A stretch of DNA of 64,000 nt. It comes from Pseudomonas sp. Tri1. Lineage in GTDB: Bacteria > Pseudomonadota > Gammaproteobacteria > Pseudomonadales > Pseudomonadaceae. The stretch spans positions 6,302,501-6,366,500 of the forward strand of contig NZ_CP072913.1 in NCBI RefSeq assembly GCF_017968885.1, read 5' to 3'. Every line of letters begins with the position of its first letter. Position 1 is the stretch's first letter. The translations under genes were made by a program, and so were the position numbers. Shown here piece after piece: positions 37,125 to 45,988 of the stretch. Under the pieces are notes generated by a model that made no database searches, was not told the DNA's origin, and saw only the letters and a program-made list of their open reading frames with translations.

Positions 37125-38204
37125 ATGCATATAAATCCGTACCTTTTCATACTTGCGCGCCCGCCACACCAGATCGTATGGAACTATGAAAACCATACTC
37201 AATTCGAACTTAACCTCAACTATTCGCTACGTCTGGCACAACTTATAAACGACCCTGCACAATTCGACACCAGCAACACCATTGATATTGAACTTGCAAA
37301 CGCCGACATACTGATTAAAACACCCATCAAACCCCTTACCTGGAACTGGGATGAGTTGTCGAAAATATTTCATATCGGCACAAAAAATATACCGTGTGAA
37401 TGTGTTCCCCAAGATGTGAATCAATGGGCAGCCTCGTACCTGCAACATTGCAGCGAAATACTTTCCTCACCCACGCCTCCCACCCGGGTACAGCCGTGCC
37501 CGGTCGAGCGGATTGCCCTTGCCCCCTGCGCCTTGGTTAATCTGCAGGACGTTTCGCTGACGCAGACACTATTGAGTCGGAGCACTTCTCGCTCATTCAG
37601 TGGGCACGCCATTTCAATCGAGCAAGCCAGCACCCTCCTGTACCTGACCCTGGGCTACCTGAACGAACGCTCGGTCATTCCCGCCAGCCTTCCCGACGCA
37701 CTGGACGCGCGTCGCAGCAGCCCCTCGGGCGGCGGCCTGAACGCCTGCGAGGGCTATCTCTACGTGCGCAACGTCGTCGGCCTGGAACCGGGCATCTATG
37801 CCTATCATCCTGACGAACATGCCTTGAGCCTGATACGGCCGCTACCGGATGAACCCCTGGGCCAATTGCTATGCGGCCAGCACTTCATCGATCCATTACC
37901 GTTCGGCCTGTTCATCACCTCGCGCTTCGACAAACTCTGGTGGAAGTACGAACACTCCCGCGCCTACCGGATGGCTTTTGTCGAAACAGGTCACGTGTCC
38001 CAGACCTTCCTGATGGTGGCAACCGCACTGGGCCTCAAGACCTGGCTGACCGGGGCACTGTCCGACCGCCAAGTGGAACGCCTGCTTGGCCTTGAAGGCG
38101 CACCCGAGCAACCGCTGTTTTTTGTTGGCTGTGGTCATGGCGACGGACAGGTGCACTGCAAGGAATTGATGGCTCTGGTCAATGGCCAGGACAACACACC
38201 ATGA
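37125..38204 (+). CDS. SagB-type nitroreductase-fold dehydrogenase
   Basis: A 359-residue protein. Residues 1-about 120 are an AT-rich-coded N-terminal domain (MHINPYLFILARPPHQIVWNY...) like the front part of SagB-type proteins. Residues about 145-350 are a flavin nitroreductase domain with SRSTSRSFSG (151-160), SPSGGGLNACEGYLY (199-213) and the C-terminal FFVGCGHGDG. SagB/McbC proteins use FMN to oxidise azolines to azoles in modified peptides; others desaturate or oxidise elsewhere. No cyclodehydratase (YcaO) gene is present here. It overlaps the next gene by four bases. Its ribosome binding site is weak, so it may depend on readthrough from the peptide gene. Confidence 0.82.
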   Translation: MHINPYLFILARPPHQIVWNYENHTQFELNLNYSLRLAQLINDPAQFDTSNTIDIELANADILIKTPIKPLTWNWDELSKIFHIGTKNIPCECVPQDVNQWAASYLQHCSEILSSPTPPTRVQPCPVERIALAPCALVNLQDVSLTQTLLSRSTSRSFSGHAISIEQASTLLYLTLGYLNERSVIPASLPDALDARRSSPSGGGLNACEGYLYVRNVVGLEPGIYAYHPDEHALSLIRPLPDEPLGQLLCGQHFIDPLPFGLFITSRFDKLWWKYEHSRAYRMAFVETGHVSQTFLMVATALGLKTWLTGALSDRQVERLLGLEGAPEQPLFFVGCGHGDGQVHCKELMALVNGQDNTP

Positions 38205-39154
38205 CGGGCCCAGCCTCTACGCAAACGCCTCGTTACACCTTGGGTGATTGGGATAACAAGGCAGCAGTACGCGTGAAAAAAAACGACTACCGCCTGCCCG
38301 ACGACCTGGAGCGACAACTGGCGACTCGGGACTGGTTTCCGCCAGCCTTCATTCCCTATATCGCGCATCCACTGATCGACAAGGCGGGACGCGCCGTTGC
38401 CCTGCGCCTGGCGGCTAATCACCTGGTGTATTTCCTCGACTACACCACCATGCTCGAACATCAGGTCGTCAATCGCGCGGTGGAAATCATCGTTCACGGC
38501 GAACTGGCCGCAGCGATCCCCAGGCCGATGAAAACCGCGGCTCTGCAGCTCTACACGGACGAGGGTTATCACGCTCTTTTTTCCAATGAAGTGGCCGAAC
38601 AGATCGCCGCCCTGTATGACATTCGCGACCGCCCACGCCCCAGGCGCATCGATCGGCTGCTGGGTGTGATCGAAGCCGCGAGCCCCGCCGATCGCCCCCT
38701 GGCGTGGTTCCTGTTGGGGTTCGTCTCCGAAACGATCATCGCCAAAGAACTGTTGGCCATCACCCGTGAACGCCTGGTTTCCACGGTGTACCAGATGCTC
38801 AGGAATCATCTCGAGGATGAAGCACGCCACAGTCGCTACTTCTGCGAGGTGTTCCAGTTTCTGTGGGCCGCCCTGCCCCCGACCCAACGCGATCGGGCCG
38901 CAAGGATGCTGCTGGAGATCATCGGCCTTTACTTCGAGCCAGACCTGCCTTGGCTGATGCGCAGCCTCTCCAGCGGCGGCTTCGACGAGCAGTCATCGCT
39001 GCAGATCATTGCCGAACTCCGGCAACCGGATGCCCATGCCCGACGGGTTCGCTGCGGCGCGGTATCGACATTCGCGGCCATGACGAAAGCGAGTTTTTTC
39101 GACAACGAGAACAACCGGCAGCTTTTCTCTCAAGCGGGGTTTATCGATGGCTGA
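38201..39154 (+). CDS. AurF-type diiron oxygenase
   Basis: A 317-residue protein of the p-aminobenzoate N-oxygenase (AurF) family. The full metal set can be placed: Glu86, Glu121-x2-His124 (YTDEGYH), Glu177 (VSETIIAKE), and His203-x3-Glu207-x2-His210 (RNHLEDEARH). The spacings (35, 3, 53, 26, 4, 3) are nearly those of AurF (Glu101, Glu136, His139, Glu196, His223, Glu227, His230). Known members oxidise amines to hydroxylamines or nitro groups, or hydroxylate C-H bonds. In this operon the likely substrate is the peptide or a product of it; a Lys amine is an obvious candidate. It overlaps the dehydrogenase gene by 4 bases and the transporter gene by 8. Confidence 0.85.
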   Translation: MTGPASTQTPRYTLGDWDNKAAVRVKKNDYRLPDDLERQLATRDWFPPAFIPYIAHPLIDKAGRAVALRLAANHLVYFLDYTTMLEHQVVNRAVEIIVHGELAAAIPRPMKTAALQLYTDEGYHALFSNEVAEQIAALYDIRDRPRPRRIDRLLGVIEAASPADRPLAWFLLGFVSETIIAKELLAITRERLVSTVYQMLRNHLEDEARHSRYFCEVFQFLWAALPPTQRDRAARMLLEIIGLYFEPDLPWLMRSLSSGGFDEQSSLQIIAELRQPDAHARRVRCGAVSTFAAMTKASFFDNENNRQLFSQAGFIDG

Positions 39155-40352
39155 CACCAAGGACCTTTTGCACACCCGAAAACCCGCCGTCGTCGGTTTG
39201 CTGCTGACGCTGACCTTGCTCGGTGTATTTCCGATCGATGTGGTGCTGCCCTCGTTCCCTGCACTGTCCGAACACTTCCAGCGCCCATCGTCCGATATCG
39301 CCCTGTCTGTCAGCCTGTTCGCGGTGGGTATCGCCCTTTCGCAGCTGCTGATCGGCCCACTCTCCGACGTCATGGGGCGAAAAAACCTGCTCTTGATCGG
39401 GATTACCGTTTCGGCCCTCGGCGCAACAGGCTGCGTGCTCGCCGACGGCTACGGGGCCTTTCTGTTCTTTCGTGTCGTCCAGGCCTTGGGCTGCGGTTGT
39501 TTCGTACTGTCCCAGGCGTTGATCCAAGACCTGTTCACCGGCCGCGAGCAGCAGCGACTGCGCATCTTCCTGGTCACTTGCGGCGGTATTTTCATTTCCG
39601 TTTCCCCCCTGGCCGGCACCGGGCTACAGAGCTGGATTGGCTGGCGTGGCAGCTTCCTGGTGTTCATCGTCCTGGCCGTCGGCGTGTTCATGAGCGCACG
39701 CCTTTTACTCAAGCCTTGCGCGACGGGCCACCAACGCAAGCACCTGGATTTCATCGCAGCCTATCGAAAGGTTTGCAGTGACTTCAGCTTCATGGCCTAT
39801 TGGTTGACGTCGGCCCTGGCCTTTTCCTGCCACTTCTCGTTTATCGTCATTTCGCCATTGGTGCTCATCGACCAGTTGCAACTCTCGCCCGAGGCCTTTT
39901 CGTGGACGCTGCTGGGCTACGGACTGGCTTATATCGGCGGGGGAGCGGTGGCGACCGTACTGAGCACGCGGATCGACCCACAGACGCAAATCATCACAGG
40001 CCTGGGCCTGATCCTGGCGGCGGGAGCCTTGATGCTCGGGCTGTCCAGTCACTTTGGCTTGTCGGTCACCACCCTGTTGCTGCCCATGATTGTATGCACC
40101 ACCGGAACGACCATTGCCCGGGCGGCGGCCCACACCCGGGCCATGAACCTATTCCCGGAACAAGCCGGTACGTCCGCCTCGGCCGGCAGTGTGCTGATCT
40201 TCGTCGTCGGTGGCCTGACCAGTGCCGCGATCAGCCTTACACCACTGGACCTGCAAGTGACCCTGGCCCTGTGCCTGATGCTGCTCAGCCTCCTGGGGCT
40301 GGGACTCAATACCCTGGTGCGGCATCGTCACAGGGGCCTGTTGCCCGGCTGA
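39147..40352 (+). CDS. MFS exporter, Bcr/CflA drug-resistance type
   Basis: A 401-residue transporter with about 12 hydrophobic helices. MFS motif A is seen in LIGPLSDVMGRKNLLLIG between helices 2 and 3, and the Bcr/CflA-type DVVLPSFPALSEHF segment follows helix 1. Members export drugs and small metabolites with proton antiport. Its start overlaps the diiron oxygenase stop by 8 bases (ATGGCTGA), so it is translationally coupled and most likely exports the operon's product and gives self-protection. Confidence 0.87.
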   Translation: MADTKDLLHTRKPAVVGLLLTLTLLGVFPIDVVLPSFPALSEHFQRPSSDIALSVSLFAVGIALSQLLIGPLSDVMGRKNLLLIGITVSALGATGCVLADGYGAFLFFRVVQALGCGCFVLSQALIQDLFTGREQQRLRIFLVTCGGIFISVSPLAGTGLQSWIGWRGSFLVFIVLAVGVFMSARLLLKPCATGHQRKHLDFIAAYRKVCSDFSFMAYWLTSALAFSCHFSFIVISPLVLIDQLQLSPEAFSWTLLGYGLAYIGGGAVATVLSTRIDPQTQIITGLGLILAAGALMLGLSSHFGLSVTTLLLPMIVCTTGTTIARAAAHTRAMNLFPEQAGTSASAGSVLIFVVGGLTSAAISLTPLDLQVTLALCLMLLSLLGLGLNTLVRHRHRGLLPG

Positions 40353-40620
40353 ACGCTGCCAGTCGTCATCCCAAGCGCGACATTGGCGTCCGATCGGCGC
40401 TTTGCGTCATTTCATCCTGGCGCCAGCGGTGTAGAATCGCGACATTCATCGCCATTCATCCCCGGCGGGTTTATGAGCTCATGCTGAGGCGCGCAGCGAT
40501 CCTGCAAAGTCATCGGCAACGTCCGGACACACCGCCAAACCCGGGTGTTCCAGACGTCGACAGAAGCTCACTTCCCCATTGATACCTGATAAGTACCTGA
40601 TTAGCCGCCCGGAGTGCTCC

Positions 40621-42462
40621 ATGCCTGATTACCGCTCGAAAACATCCACCCATGGCCGCAACATGGCCGGCGCCCGTGCCTTGTGGCGCGCCACGGGGAT
40701 GAAGGATGACGACTTCAAGAAGCCGATCATCGCCATTGCCAACTCCTTCACCCAGTTCGTACCGGGCCACGTTCACCTCAAGGACCTCGGCCAACTGGTC
40801 GCGCGGGAAATCGAACGCGTCGGCGGCGTAGCGAAAGAATTCAACACCATCGCCGTGGATGACGGCATCGCCATGGGCCACGACGGCATGCTCTATTCGC
40901 TGCCGAGCCGCGAGATCATCGCCGACTCCGTCGAATACATGGTCAACGCCCACTGCGCCGACGCCATCGTGTGCATTTCCAACTGCGACAAGATCACCCC
41001 TGGCATGCTCATGGCTGCCCTGCGCCTGAACATCCCGGTGATCTTCGTTTCCGGCGGCCCGATGGAAGCCGGCAAGACCAAGCTCGCCAGCCATGGCCTG
41101 GACCTGGTGGACGCCATGGTCATCGCCGCCGACTCCAGCGCCTCTGACGAGAAGGTTGCCGAGTACGAACGCAGTGCCTGCCCGACCTGCGGTTCGTGCT
41201 CCGGCATGTTCACCGCCAACTCGATGAATTGCCTGACCGAAGCCCTGGGCCTGGCGTTGCCGGGTAACGGTTCGACCCTCGCTACCCACAGCGACCGCGA
41301 ACAGCTGTTCCTGGAGGCCGGCCGGACCATCGTCGAACTGTGCAAGCGCTACTATGGTGAGAACGACGAGTCGGTGTTGCCGCGCAACATCGCCAACTTC
41401 AAGGCGTTCGAAAACGCCATGACCCTGGACATCGCCATGGGCGGTTCCACCAACACCATCCTGCACCTGCTGGCGGCGGCCCAGGAAGCCGAGATCGATT
41501 TCGACCTGCGCGACATCGACCGCCTGTCCCGTCACGTGCCGCAACTGTGCAAGGTCGCGCCGAACATCCAGAAGTACCACATGGAAGACGTGCACCGTGC
41601 CGGCGGGATCTTCAGCATCCTCGGTTCCCTGGCCCGTGGCGGCCTGCTGCACACCGACCTGCCGACCGTGCACAGCAAGACCATGGCCGAAGGCATCGCC
41701 AAGTGGGACATCACCCAGACCACCGACGAGGCCGTGCATCACTTCTTCAAGGCCGGTCCGGCGGGCATCCCGACGCAAACCGCGTTCAGTCAGTCGACCC
41801 GTTGGGAAACCCTGGATGACGACCGCGAAAACGGCTGTATCCGCAGCGTCGAGCACGCCTACTCCAAGGAAGGCGGCCTGGCCGTGCTGTACGGCAACAT
41901 CGCCCTGGACGGTTGCGTGGTGAAAACCGCCGGCGTCGACGAGTCGATCCACGTGTTTGAAGGCAACGCCAAGATTTTCGAAAGCCAGGACAGCGCCGTG
42001 CGCGGGATCCTCGCCGACGAAGTTAAAGCTGGCGATATCGTGATCATTCGCTACGAAGGCCCGAAAGGCGGCCCGGGCATGCAGGAAATGCTCTACCCCA
42101 CGTCCTACCTGAAGTCCAAGGGCCTGGGTAAAGCCTGCGCCCTGCTTACCGACGGTCGTTTCTCCGGCGGTACCTCAGGCCTGTCCATCGGCCACGCCTC
42201 GCCCGAAGCGGCGGCTGGCGGTGCCATCGGCCTGGTGCGCGATGGCGACAAGGTGCTGATCGACATTCCGAACCGCTCGATCAACCTGTTGATCAGCGAT
42301 GAAGAACTGGCCGCGCGCCGCGTCGAGCAGGACAAGAAAGGCTGGAAACCGGTGGAAGTGCGTCCGCGTAAAGTCACCACGGCCCTCAAGGCCTATGCCC
42401 TGCTCGCCACCAGCGCCGACAAGGGCGCGGTGCGGAACAAGGCGATGCTCGACGGCCTGTAA
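40621..42462 (+). CDS. ilvD: Dihydroxy-acid dehydratase IlvD
   Basis: A 613-residue IlvD/Edd enzyme starting [22 protein letters not shown]. Fe-S ligand cysteines are seen in [11 protein letters not shown] and [18 protein letters not shown]; the C-terminal [14 protein letters not shown] is conserved. It makes branched-chain 2-keto acids from dihydroxy acids. An in-frame ATG 14 codons upstream (40579) lacks family similarity. The 268-base space before it has a TAGAAT (40432-40437) as possible -10, but no good -35. Confidence 0.96.
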   Translation: MPDYRSKTSTHGRNMAGARALWRATGMKDDDFKKPIIAIANSFTQFVPGHVHLKDLGQLVAREIERVGGVAKEFNTIAVDDGIAMGHDGMLYSLPSREIIADSVEYMVNAHCADAIVCISNCDKITPGMLMAALRLNIPVIFVSGGPMEAGKTKLASHGLDLVDAMVIAADSSASDEKVAEYERSACPTCGSCSGMFTANSMNCLTEALGLALPGNGSTLATHSDREQLFLEAGRTIVELCKRYYGENDESVLPRNIANFKAFENAMTLDIAMGGSTNTILHLLAAAQEAEIDFDLRDIDRLSRHVPQLCKVAPNIQKYHMEDVHRAGGIFSILGSLARGGLLHTDLPTVHSKTMAEGIAKWDITQTTDEAVHHFFKAGPAGIPTQTAFSQSTRWETLDDDRENGCIRSVEHAYSKEGGLAVLYGNIALDGCVVKTAGVDESIHVFEGNAKIFESQDSAVRGILADEVKAGDIVIIRYEGPKGGPGMQEMLYPTSYLKSKGLGKACALLTDGRFSGGTSGLSIGHASPEAAAGGAIGLVRDGDKVLIDIPNRSINLLISDEELAARRVEQDKKGWKPVEVRPRKVTTALKAYALLATSADKGAVRNKAMLDGL

Positions 42463-42479
42463 GCGTCGTTAGCCGCAAT

Positions 42480-42510
42480 AAAAATGCCCCGCCAAGTGCG
42501 GGGCATTTTT
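42480..42510. terminator. Intrinsic terminator after ilvD
   Basis: 13-base-pair perfect stem AAAAATGCCCCGC (42480-42492) and GCGGGGCATTTTT (42498-42510), loop CAAGT. It can act on both strands, serving ilvD and also readthrough from the convergent phosphatase gene. Confidence 0.92.
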
Positions 42511-42549
42511 ATTGGGGTGAACGCAGATCCCGAGAACACCGAAATCAAA

Positions 42550-42569
42550 TGTGGGAGCGAGCTCCCACA
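42550..42569. repeat. Collapsed REP palindrome
   Basis: TGTGGGAGC (42550-42558) and GCTCCCACA (42561-42569) with GA between. This is the core of a REP pair with almost the whole interior lost. Confidence 0.8.
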
Positions 42570-42582
42570 GGGGTCGTGGGTC

Positions 42583-43638
42583 TTATTGAATGTCTTCCGG
42601 CTTGACGATCACCCAGTTCTTATCCGCCGTCACCGGCAACCCTTCCTTGGCCTGGGCGGCGGCGTGCTTGGCCATCATGCCGTTAATCTGGGTCATGTAT
42701 TTGTCCTTGCGGTTGACCCACAGGTGAATGCCGCCCTTGGCTACGTCCACATCATGGAACAGCATGTAGCCGTCACTGCTGGGTGTGTCGCCGCCCACGA
42801 GCACCGGTTTTTTCCATTCGTCGATGTAGGTCAGGATTGCCGCATGTTTGCCAGCCATCCAGGTCGCCGGGGTCCACAGATAAGGCGTGTACTCCAGACC
42901 GAGGTTGGCCTTCTCATCATATTTGCCAGCGCTGATCTGCTTGCGTGCGGTGGTCAGTTCGCCAGTCTTGCGATCCTTGAGCAGCGTGGTCACGCCGATG
43001 ACGTTTTGCGGCTTGAGGTTGTAGCCGTACTTCGGATCGGCGGCGACCATGCGCACCAGCTCTTCCGACGCCGCGGTCATGACATAGACCTCGATGCCGT
43101 TTTCCATCAGCTTGTTGTACAGCTCAGCCTGGCCGGTGAAGACCTTGGGTGGGTTGACGTTGTAGTTGACCACCTTGTCGCCATCGTAATACGTGGTCGG
43201 CACTGGCTTGCCAGAAGCCATCAGCTCGTCGACGTAGCCCTTGAGCTCCTTGAGGGTAAAGCCAGAAAACACCTGGGCAACCCACGGGTAGCAAACCATG
43301 TCATCCACTTCGCACAGGCGGTAGTAATAGCTGAACAGGCTTTCCTTGTGATCGGCGGTGTCCTTGAACGGCATCAGCTTCAAGGAAGGGTCCAGGGTTT
43401 CACGGGTGATGAGGCCCTTGTTCTCCATGAACGGCAGCAACGACTCTTCAAGATCGTAGCGGTAACTGGTGTTGTCCATGTCGAACACCGCGTAGTTACC
43501 TTTGTTGGCGTTGGCCGCGATCATCGCTTCAAGGGCCTTGGCCTGTTCCGCCGGCCAGTGCTTGAGATCGGTGGCAAGGGCTTGGCCAGCAAGGCCAAGG
43601 CTCAAGGCGACAGCGAGAAAACGAGGTACGAGCTTCAT
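42583..43638 (-). CDS. pchP: Phosphorylcholine phosphatase PchP-like HAD enzyme
   Basis: A 351-residue exported HAD-family phosphatase. The signal peptide is MKLVPRFLAVALSLGLAGQALAT. HAD motif I is FDMDNTSYRY (Asp53, Asp55), motif II is in VYVMTAAS, and the C-terminal acidic motif is VGGDTPSSDGYM. These correspond to the known motifs of P. aeruginosa PchP, which releases choline from phosphorylcholine in the periplasm. Start at 43638; a two-codon-longer ATG (43644) is possible. Single gene, convergent with ilvD and divergent from tcyP. Confidence 0.88.
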   Translation of the reverse strand: MKLVPRFLAVALSLGLAGQALATDLKHWPAEQAKALEAMIAANANKGNYAVFDMDNTSYRYDLEESLLPFMENKGLITRETLDPSLKLMPFKDTADHKESLFSYYYRLCEVDDMVCYPWVAQVFSGFTLKELKGYVDELMASGKPVPTTYYDGDKVVNYNVNPPKVFTGQAELYNKLMENGIEVYVMTAASEELVRMVAADPKYGYNLKPQNVIGVTTLLKDRKTGELTTARKQISAGKYDEKANLGLEYTPYLWTPATWMAGKHAAILTYIDEWKKPVLVGGDTPSSDGYMLFHDVDVAKGGIHLWVNRKDKYMTQINGMMAKHAAAQAKEGLPVTADKNWVIVKPEDIQ

Positions 43639-43881
43639 CGGCATTTCTCCCAGGTTCAAAGAACCCGACGCTAACAAATGCGTGTGACAGTCCTCGCCTG
43701 CCCGCGACCGCTTGCGTCTTGATAGCGCCAGCGGCATATCCGTAAACGCCACACCCTTATTCCATAAACGACAATCTACATGCTCTTTTAGTATTAATTC
43801 ATTAGTTATCAGGCTGTTAGGCTTCTCGCCTCGCAGTCGCGGCTTCGGGCGACTGGCACGTCTTATCGGAGTCTTTTTTTA

Positions 43882-45273
43882 ATGAATCTGCCGCTGATCC
43901 TCAATCTGTTGGTGTTCCTCGCCTTGCTGTTCGGCCTGGCGCAAACCCGTCACCGCACCTGGAGCCTGGCCAAGAAGGTGCTGCTGGCACTGGTGCTGGG
44001 CGTGGTGTTCGGTCTTGCCCTGCACACGATTTATGGCACCGGCAACCCGGTGCTCAAAGCCTCGATCGGTTGGTTCGACCTGGTGGGCAACGGTTACGTG
44101 CAGTTGCTGCAAATGATCGTCATCCCGCTGGTTTTCGCCTCGATCCTCAGCGCCGTGGCCCGCCTGCATAACGCCTCGTCCCTGGGCAAGATCAGCTTCC
44201 TGACCATCGGCACGCTGTTATTCACCACCGCCATCGCCGCCTTGATCGGCATCGGCCTGACCAACCTGTTCGGCCTCACCGCCGAAGGCCTGGTGGCCGG
44301 TACCCAGGAGTTGGCGCGCCTGCAGGTGATCCAGAGCGACTACGCCGGCAAGGTCGCCGACCTGAATATCCCGCAATTGCTGCTGTCGTTCATTCCGCAG
44401 AACCCCTTTGCCGATCTGGCCCGGGCCAAGCCGACCTCGATCATCAGTGTGGTGATTTTCGCAGCGTTCCTCGGTGTTGCGGCGTTGCAGCTACTCAAGG
44501 ATGACGTAGAGAAAGGTCAGAAAGTGATCAACGCCATCGATACCCTGCAAAGCTGGGTGACGCGCCTGGTACGCCTGGTGATGAAACTCACCCCGTACGG
44601 CGTGCTGGCCCTGATGACCAAGGTCGTGGCTGGCTCCAACCTGCAGGACATCATCAAGCTCGGCAGCTTCGTGGTGGTGTCGTACCTGGGGCTGGGCCTG
44701 ATGTTCGTGGTCCACGGCCTGCTGGTATCCGCCGCCGGGATCAACCCGCTGCGTTTTTTCCGCAAGATCTGGCCGGTGCTGACTTTCGCCTTTACCAGCC
44801 GCTCCAGCGCCGCGACCATCCCGCTGAGCATCGAAGCCCAGACCAGCCGTCTCGGTATCCCGCGGGCAATTGCCAGCTTCAGTGCCTCATTCGGCGCCAC
44901 CATCGGCCAGAATGGTTGCGCCGGCCTCTACCCGGCCATGCTCGCGGTAATGGTTGCGCCAACGGTGGGCATCAACCCGCTGGATCCGCTATGGATCGCG
45001 ACGCTGGTGGCGATCGTGACGTTGAGTTCGGCCGGGGTGGCCGGTGTCGGTGGCGGCGCGACGTTTGCCGCCTTGATCGTGCTGCCGGCCATGGGCTTGC
45101 CGGTCGCGCTGGTGGCGCTGCTGATTTCCGTCGAGCCGCTGATCGACATGGGGCGTACGGCGTTGAACGTCAGCGGCTCGATCACCGCCGGGGCGATCAC
45201 CAGCCAGGTGATGCAACAGACTGACAAGGCGTTGTTGGATGCCGAGGAGCATGGGGAGTTGGTGCACGCTTGA
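43882..45273 (+). CDS. tcyP: L-cystine:cation symporter TcyP (YdjN-type)
   Basis: A 463-residue dicarboxylate/amino acid:cation symporter (DAACS) family protein. The N-terminus ([26 protein letters not shown]) and the [28 protein letters not shown] segment are strongly like E. coli YdjN/TcyP from memory, and the hairpin [18 protein letters not shown] and [14 protein letters not shown] regions match the transport core. It takes up cystine at the inner membrane. The 243 bases upstream are AT-rich and hold the divergent promoters with pchP; no clear elements could be fixed. Confidence 0.9.
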   Translation: MNLPLILNLLVFLALLFGLAQTRHRTWSLAKKVLLALVLGVVFGLALHTIYGTGNPVLKASIGWFDLVGNGYVQLLQMIVIPLVFASILSAVARLHNASSLGKISFLTIGTLLFTTAIAALIGIGLTNLFGLTAEGLVAGTQELARLQVIQSDYAGKVADLNIPQLLLSFIPQNPFADLARAKPTSIISVVIFAAFLGVAALQLLKDDVEKGQKVINAIDTLQSWVTRLVRLVMKLTPYGVLALMTKVVAGSNLQDIIKLGSFVVVSYLGLGLMFVVHGLLVSAAGINPLRFFRKIWPVLTFAFTSRSSAATIPLSIEAQTSRLGIPRAIASFSASFGATIGQNGCAGLYPAMLAVMVAPTVGINPLDPLWIATLVAIVTLSSAGVAGVGGGATFAALIVLPAMGLPVALVALLISVEPLIDMGRTALNVSGSITAGAITSQVMQQTDKALLDAEEHGELVHA

Positions 45274-45283
45274 TGGCCTCATA

Positions 45284-45375
45284 CCTGTGGGAGCGAAGCT
45301 TGTTCGCGAAGAACGGTGACGCGGTTGGACTGAAGCACTGCGTCGTCTGAATCTCGAGCAAGCTTTGCTCCCACA
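45284..45375. repeat. Degenerate REP inverted pair
   Basis: CCTGTGGGAGCGAAGCTTGT (45284-45303) faces GAGCAAGCTTTGCTCCCACA (45356-45375). Both arms carry matching insertions relative to the common form (GCGAAGC and GCTTTGC), so the pair has drifted but kept symmetry. Between convergent tcyP and folA. Confidence 0.82.
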
Positions 45376-45379
45376 TGGC

Positions 45380-45892
45380 TTAGCGCTTTTCCCACACCTC
45401 AAAGCTGTAGGCCGGTTTGTCCCCTTCGGCCGGGTTAGGCTGGTTCGACACCAATGTCCACTGGTTCGAATCGAACGCTGGAAACCACGCATCCCCTTCC
45501 GGGCTCAGGGCCACGCGGGTCAGGTACAACCGATCCGCTTGCTCCAAGGCCTGGGCGTACAGTTGGGCGCCGCCGATCAACATCAGCTCATCGACGCCTT
45601 GTTCCAGCGCCCACGCCTCGGCTCGCGCCACCGCAGCCTGCAGCGTGGAAAAGATTTCCGCGCCCTCCAGCACCAGGCCAGGCTGTCGGCTGACCACGAT
45701 ATTCAGACGCCCCGGCAAGGGGCGACCGAGGGAATCCCAGGTCTTGCGCCCCATGATGATCGGCTTGCCCAGGGTAGTGGCCTTGAAGTATTTGAAATCC
45801 CCCGGCAAGTGCCAGGGCATGCTGTTGTCGACGCCGATCACACGGTTTTCACCGAGGGCTGCGATCAGGCTTAGGGGGAGAGTTCTGTTCAT
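45380..45892 (-). CDS. folA: Dihydrofolate reductase (type I)
   Basis: A 170-residue DHFR with LIAALGENRVIGVDNSMPWHLPGDFKYFK at the front (catalytic Asp in the LPGD segment), IIMGRKTWDSLGRPLPGRLNIVVSR for NADPH, and a C-terminal YSFEVWEKR. It reduces dihydrofolate for thymidylate and purine synthesis. The start MNRTLPLS at 45892 is chosen over a 16-codon longer frame without family similarity. Confidence 0.95.
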   Translation of the reverse strand: MNRTLPLSLIAALGENRVIGVDNSMPWHLPGDFKYFKATTLGKPIIMGRKTWDSLGRPLPGRLNIVVSRQPGLVLEGAEIFSTLQAAVARAEAWALEQGVDELMLIGGAQLYAQALEQADRLYLTRVALSPEGDAWFPAFDSNQWTLVSNQPNPAEGDKPAYSFEVWEKR

Positions 45893-45988
45893 GGCGGCGA
45901 GGATACCAGAGGCTCGACGCCTGGCAACGTACCCCGACAAGCGCCACAGCGGTTATGCTCAACCCTCATTCGAGCAACGGAAGCGCCC

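Noticed and set aside
40491..40582. Short open frame before ilvD considered as an attenuation leader peptide
   Set aside because: No run of Ile, Leu or Val codons and no terminator hairpin between it and ilvD.
40510..41952. A 480-codon minus-strand open frame opposite ilvD
   Set aside because: Antisense shadow of ilvD with low-complexity His/Gly/Val content and no family match.
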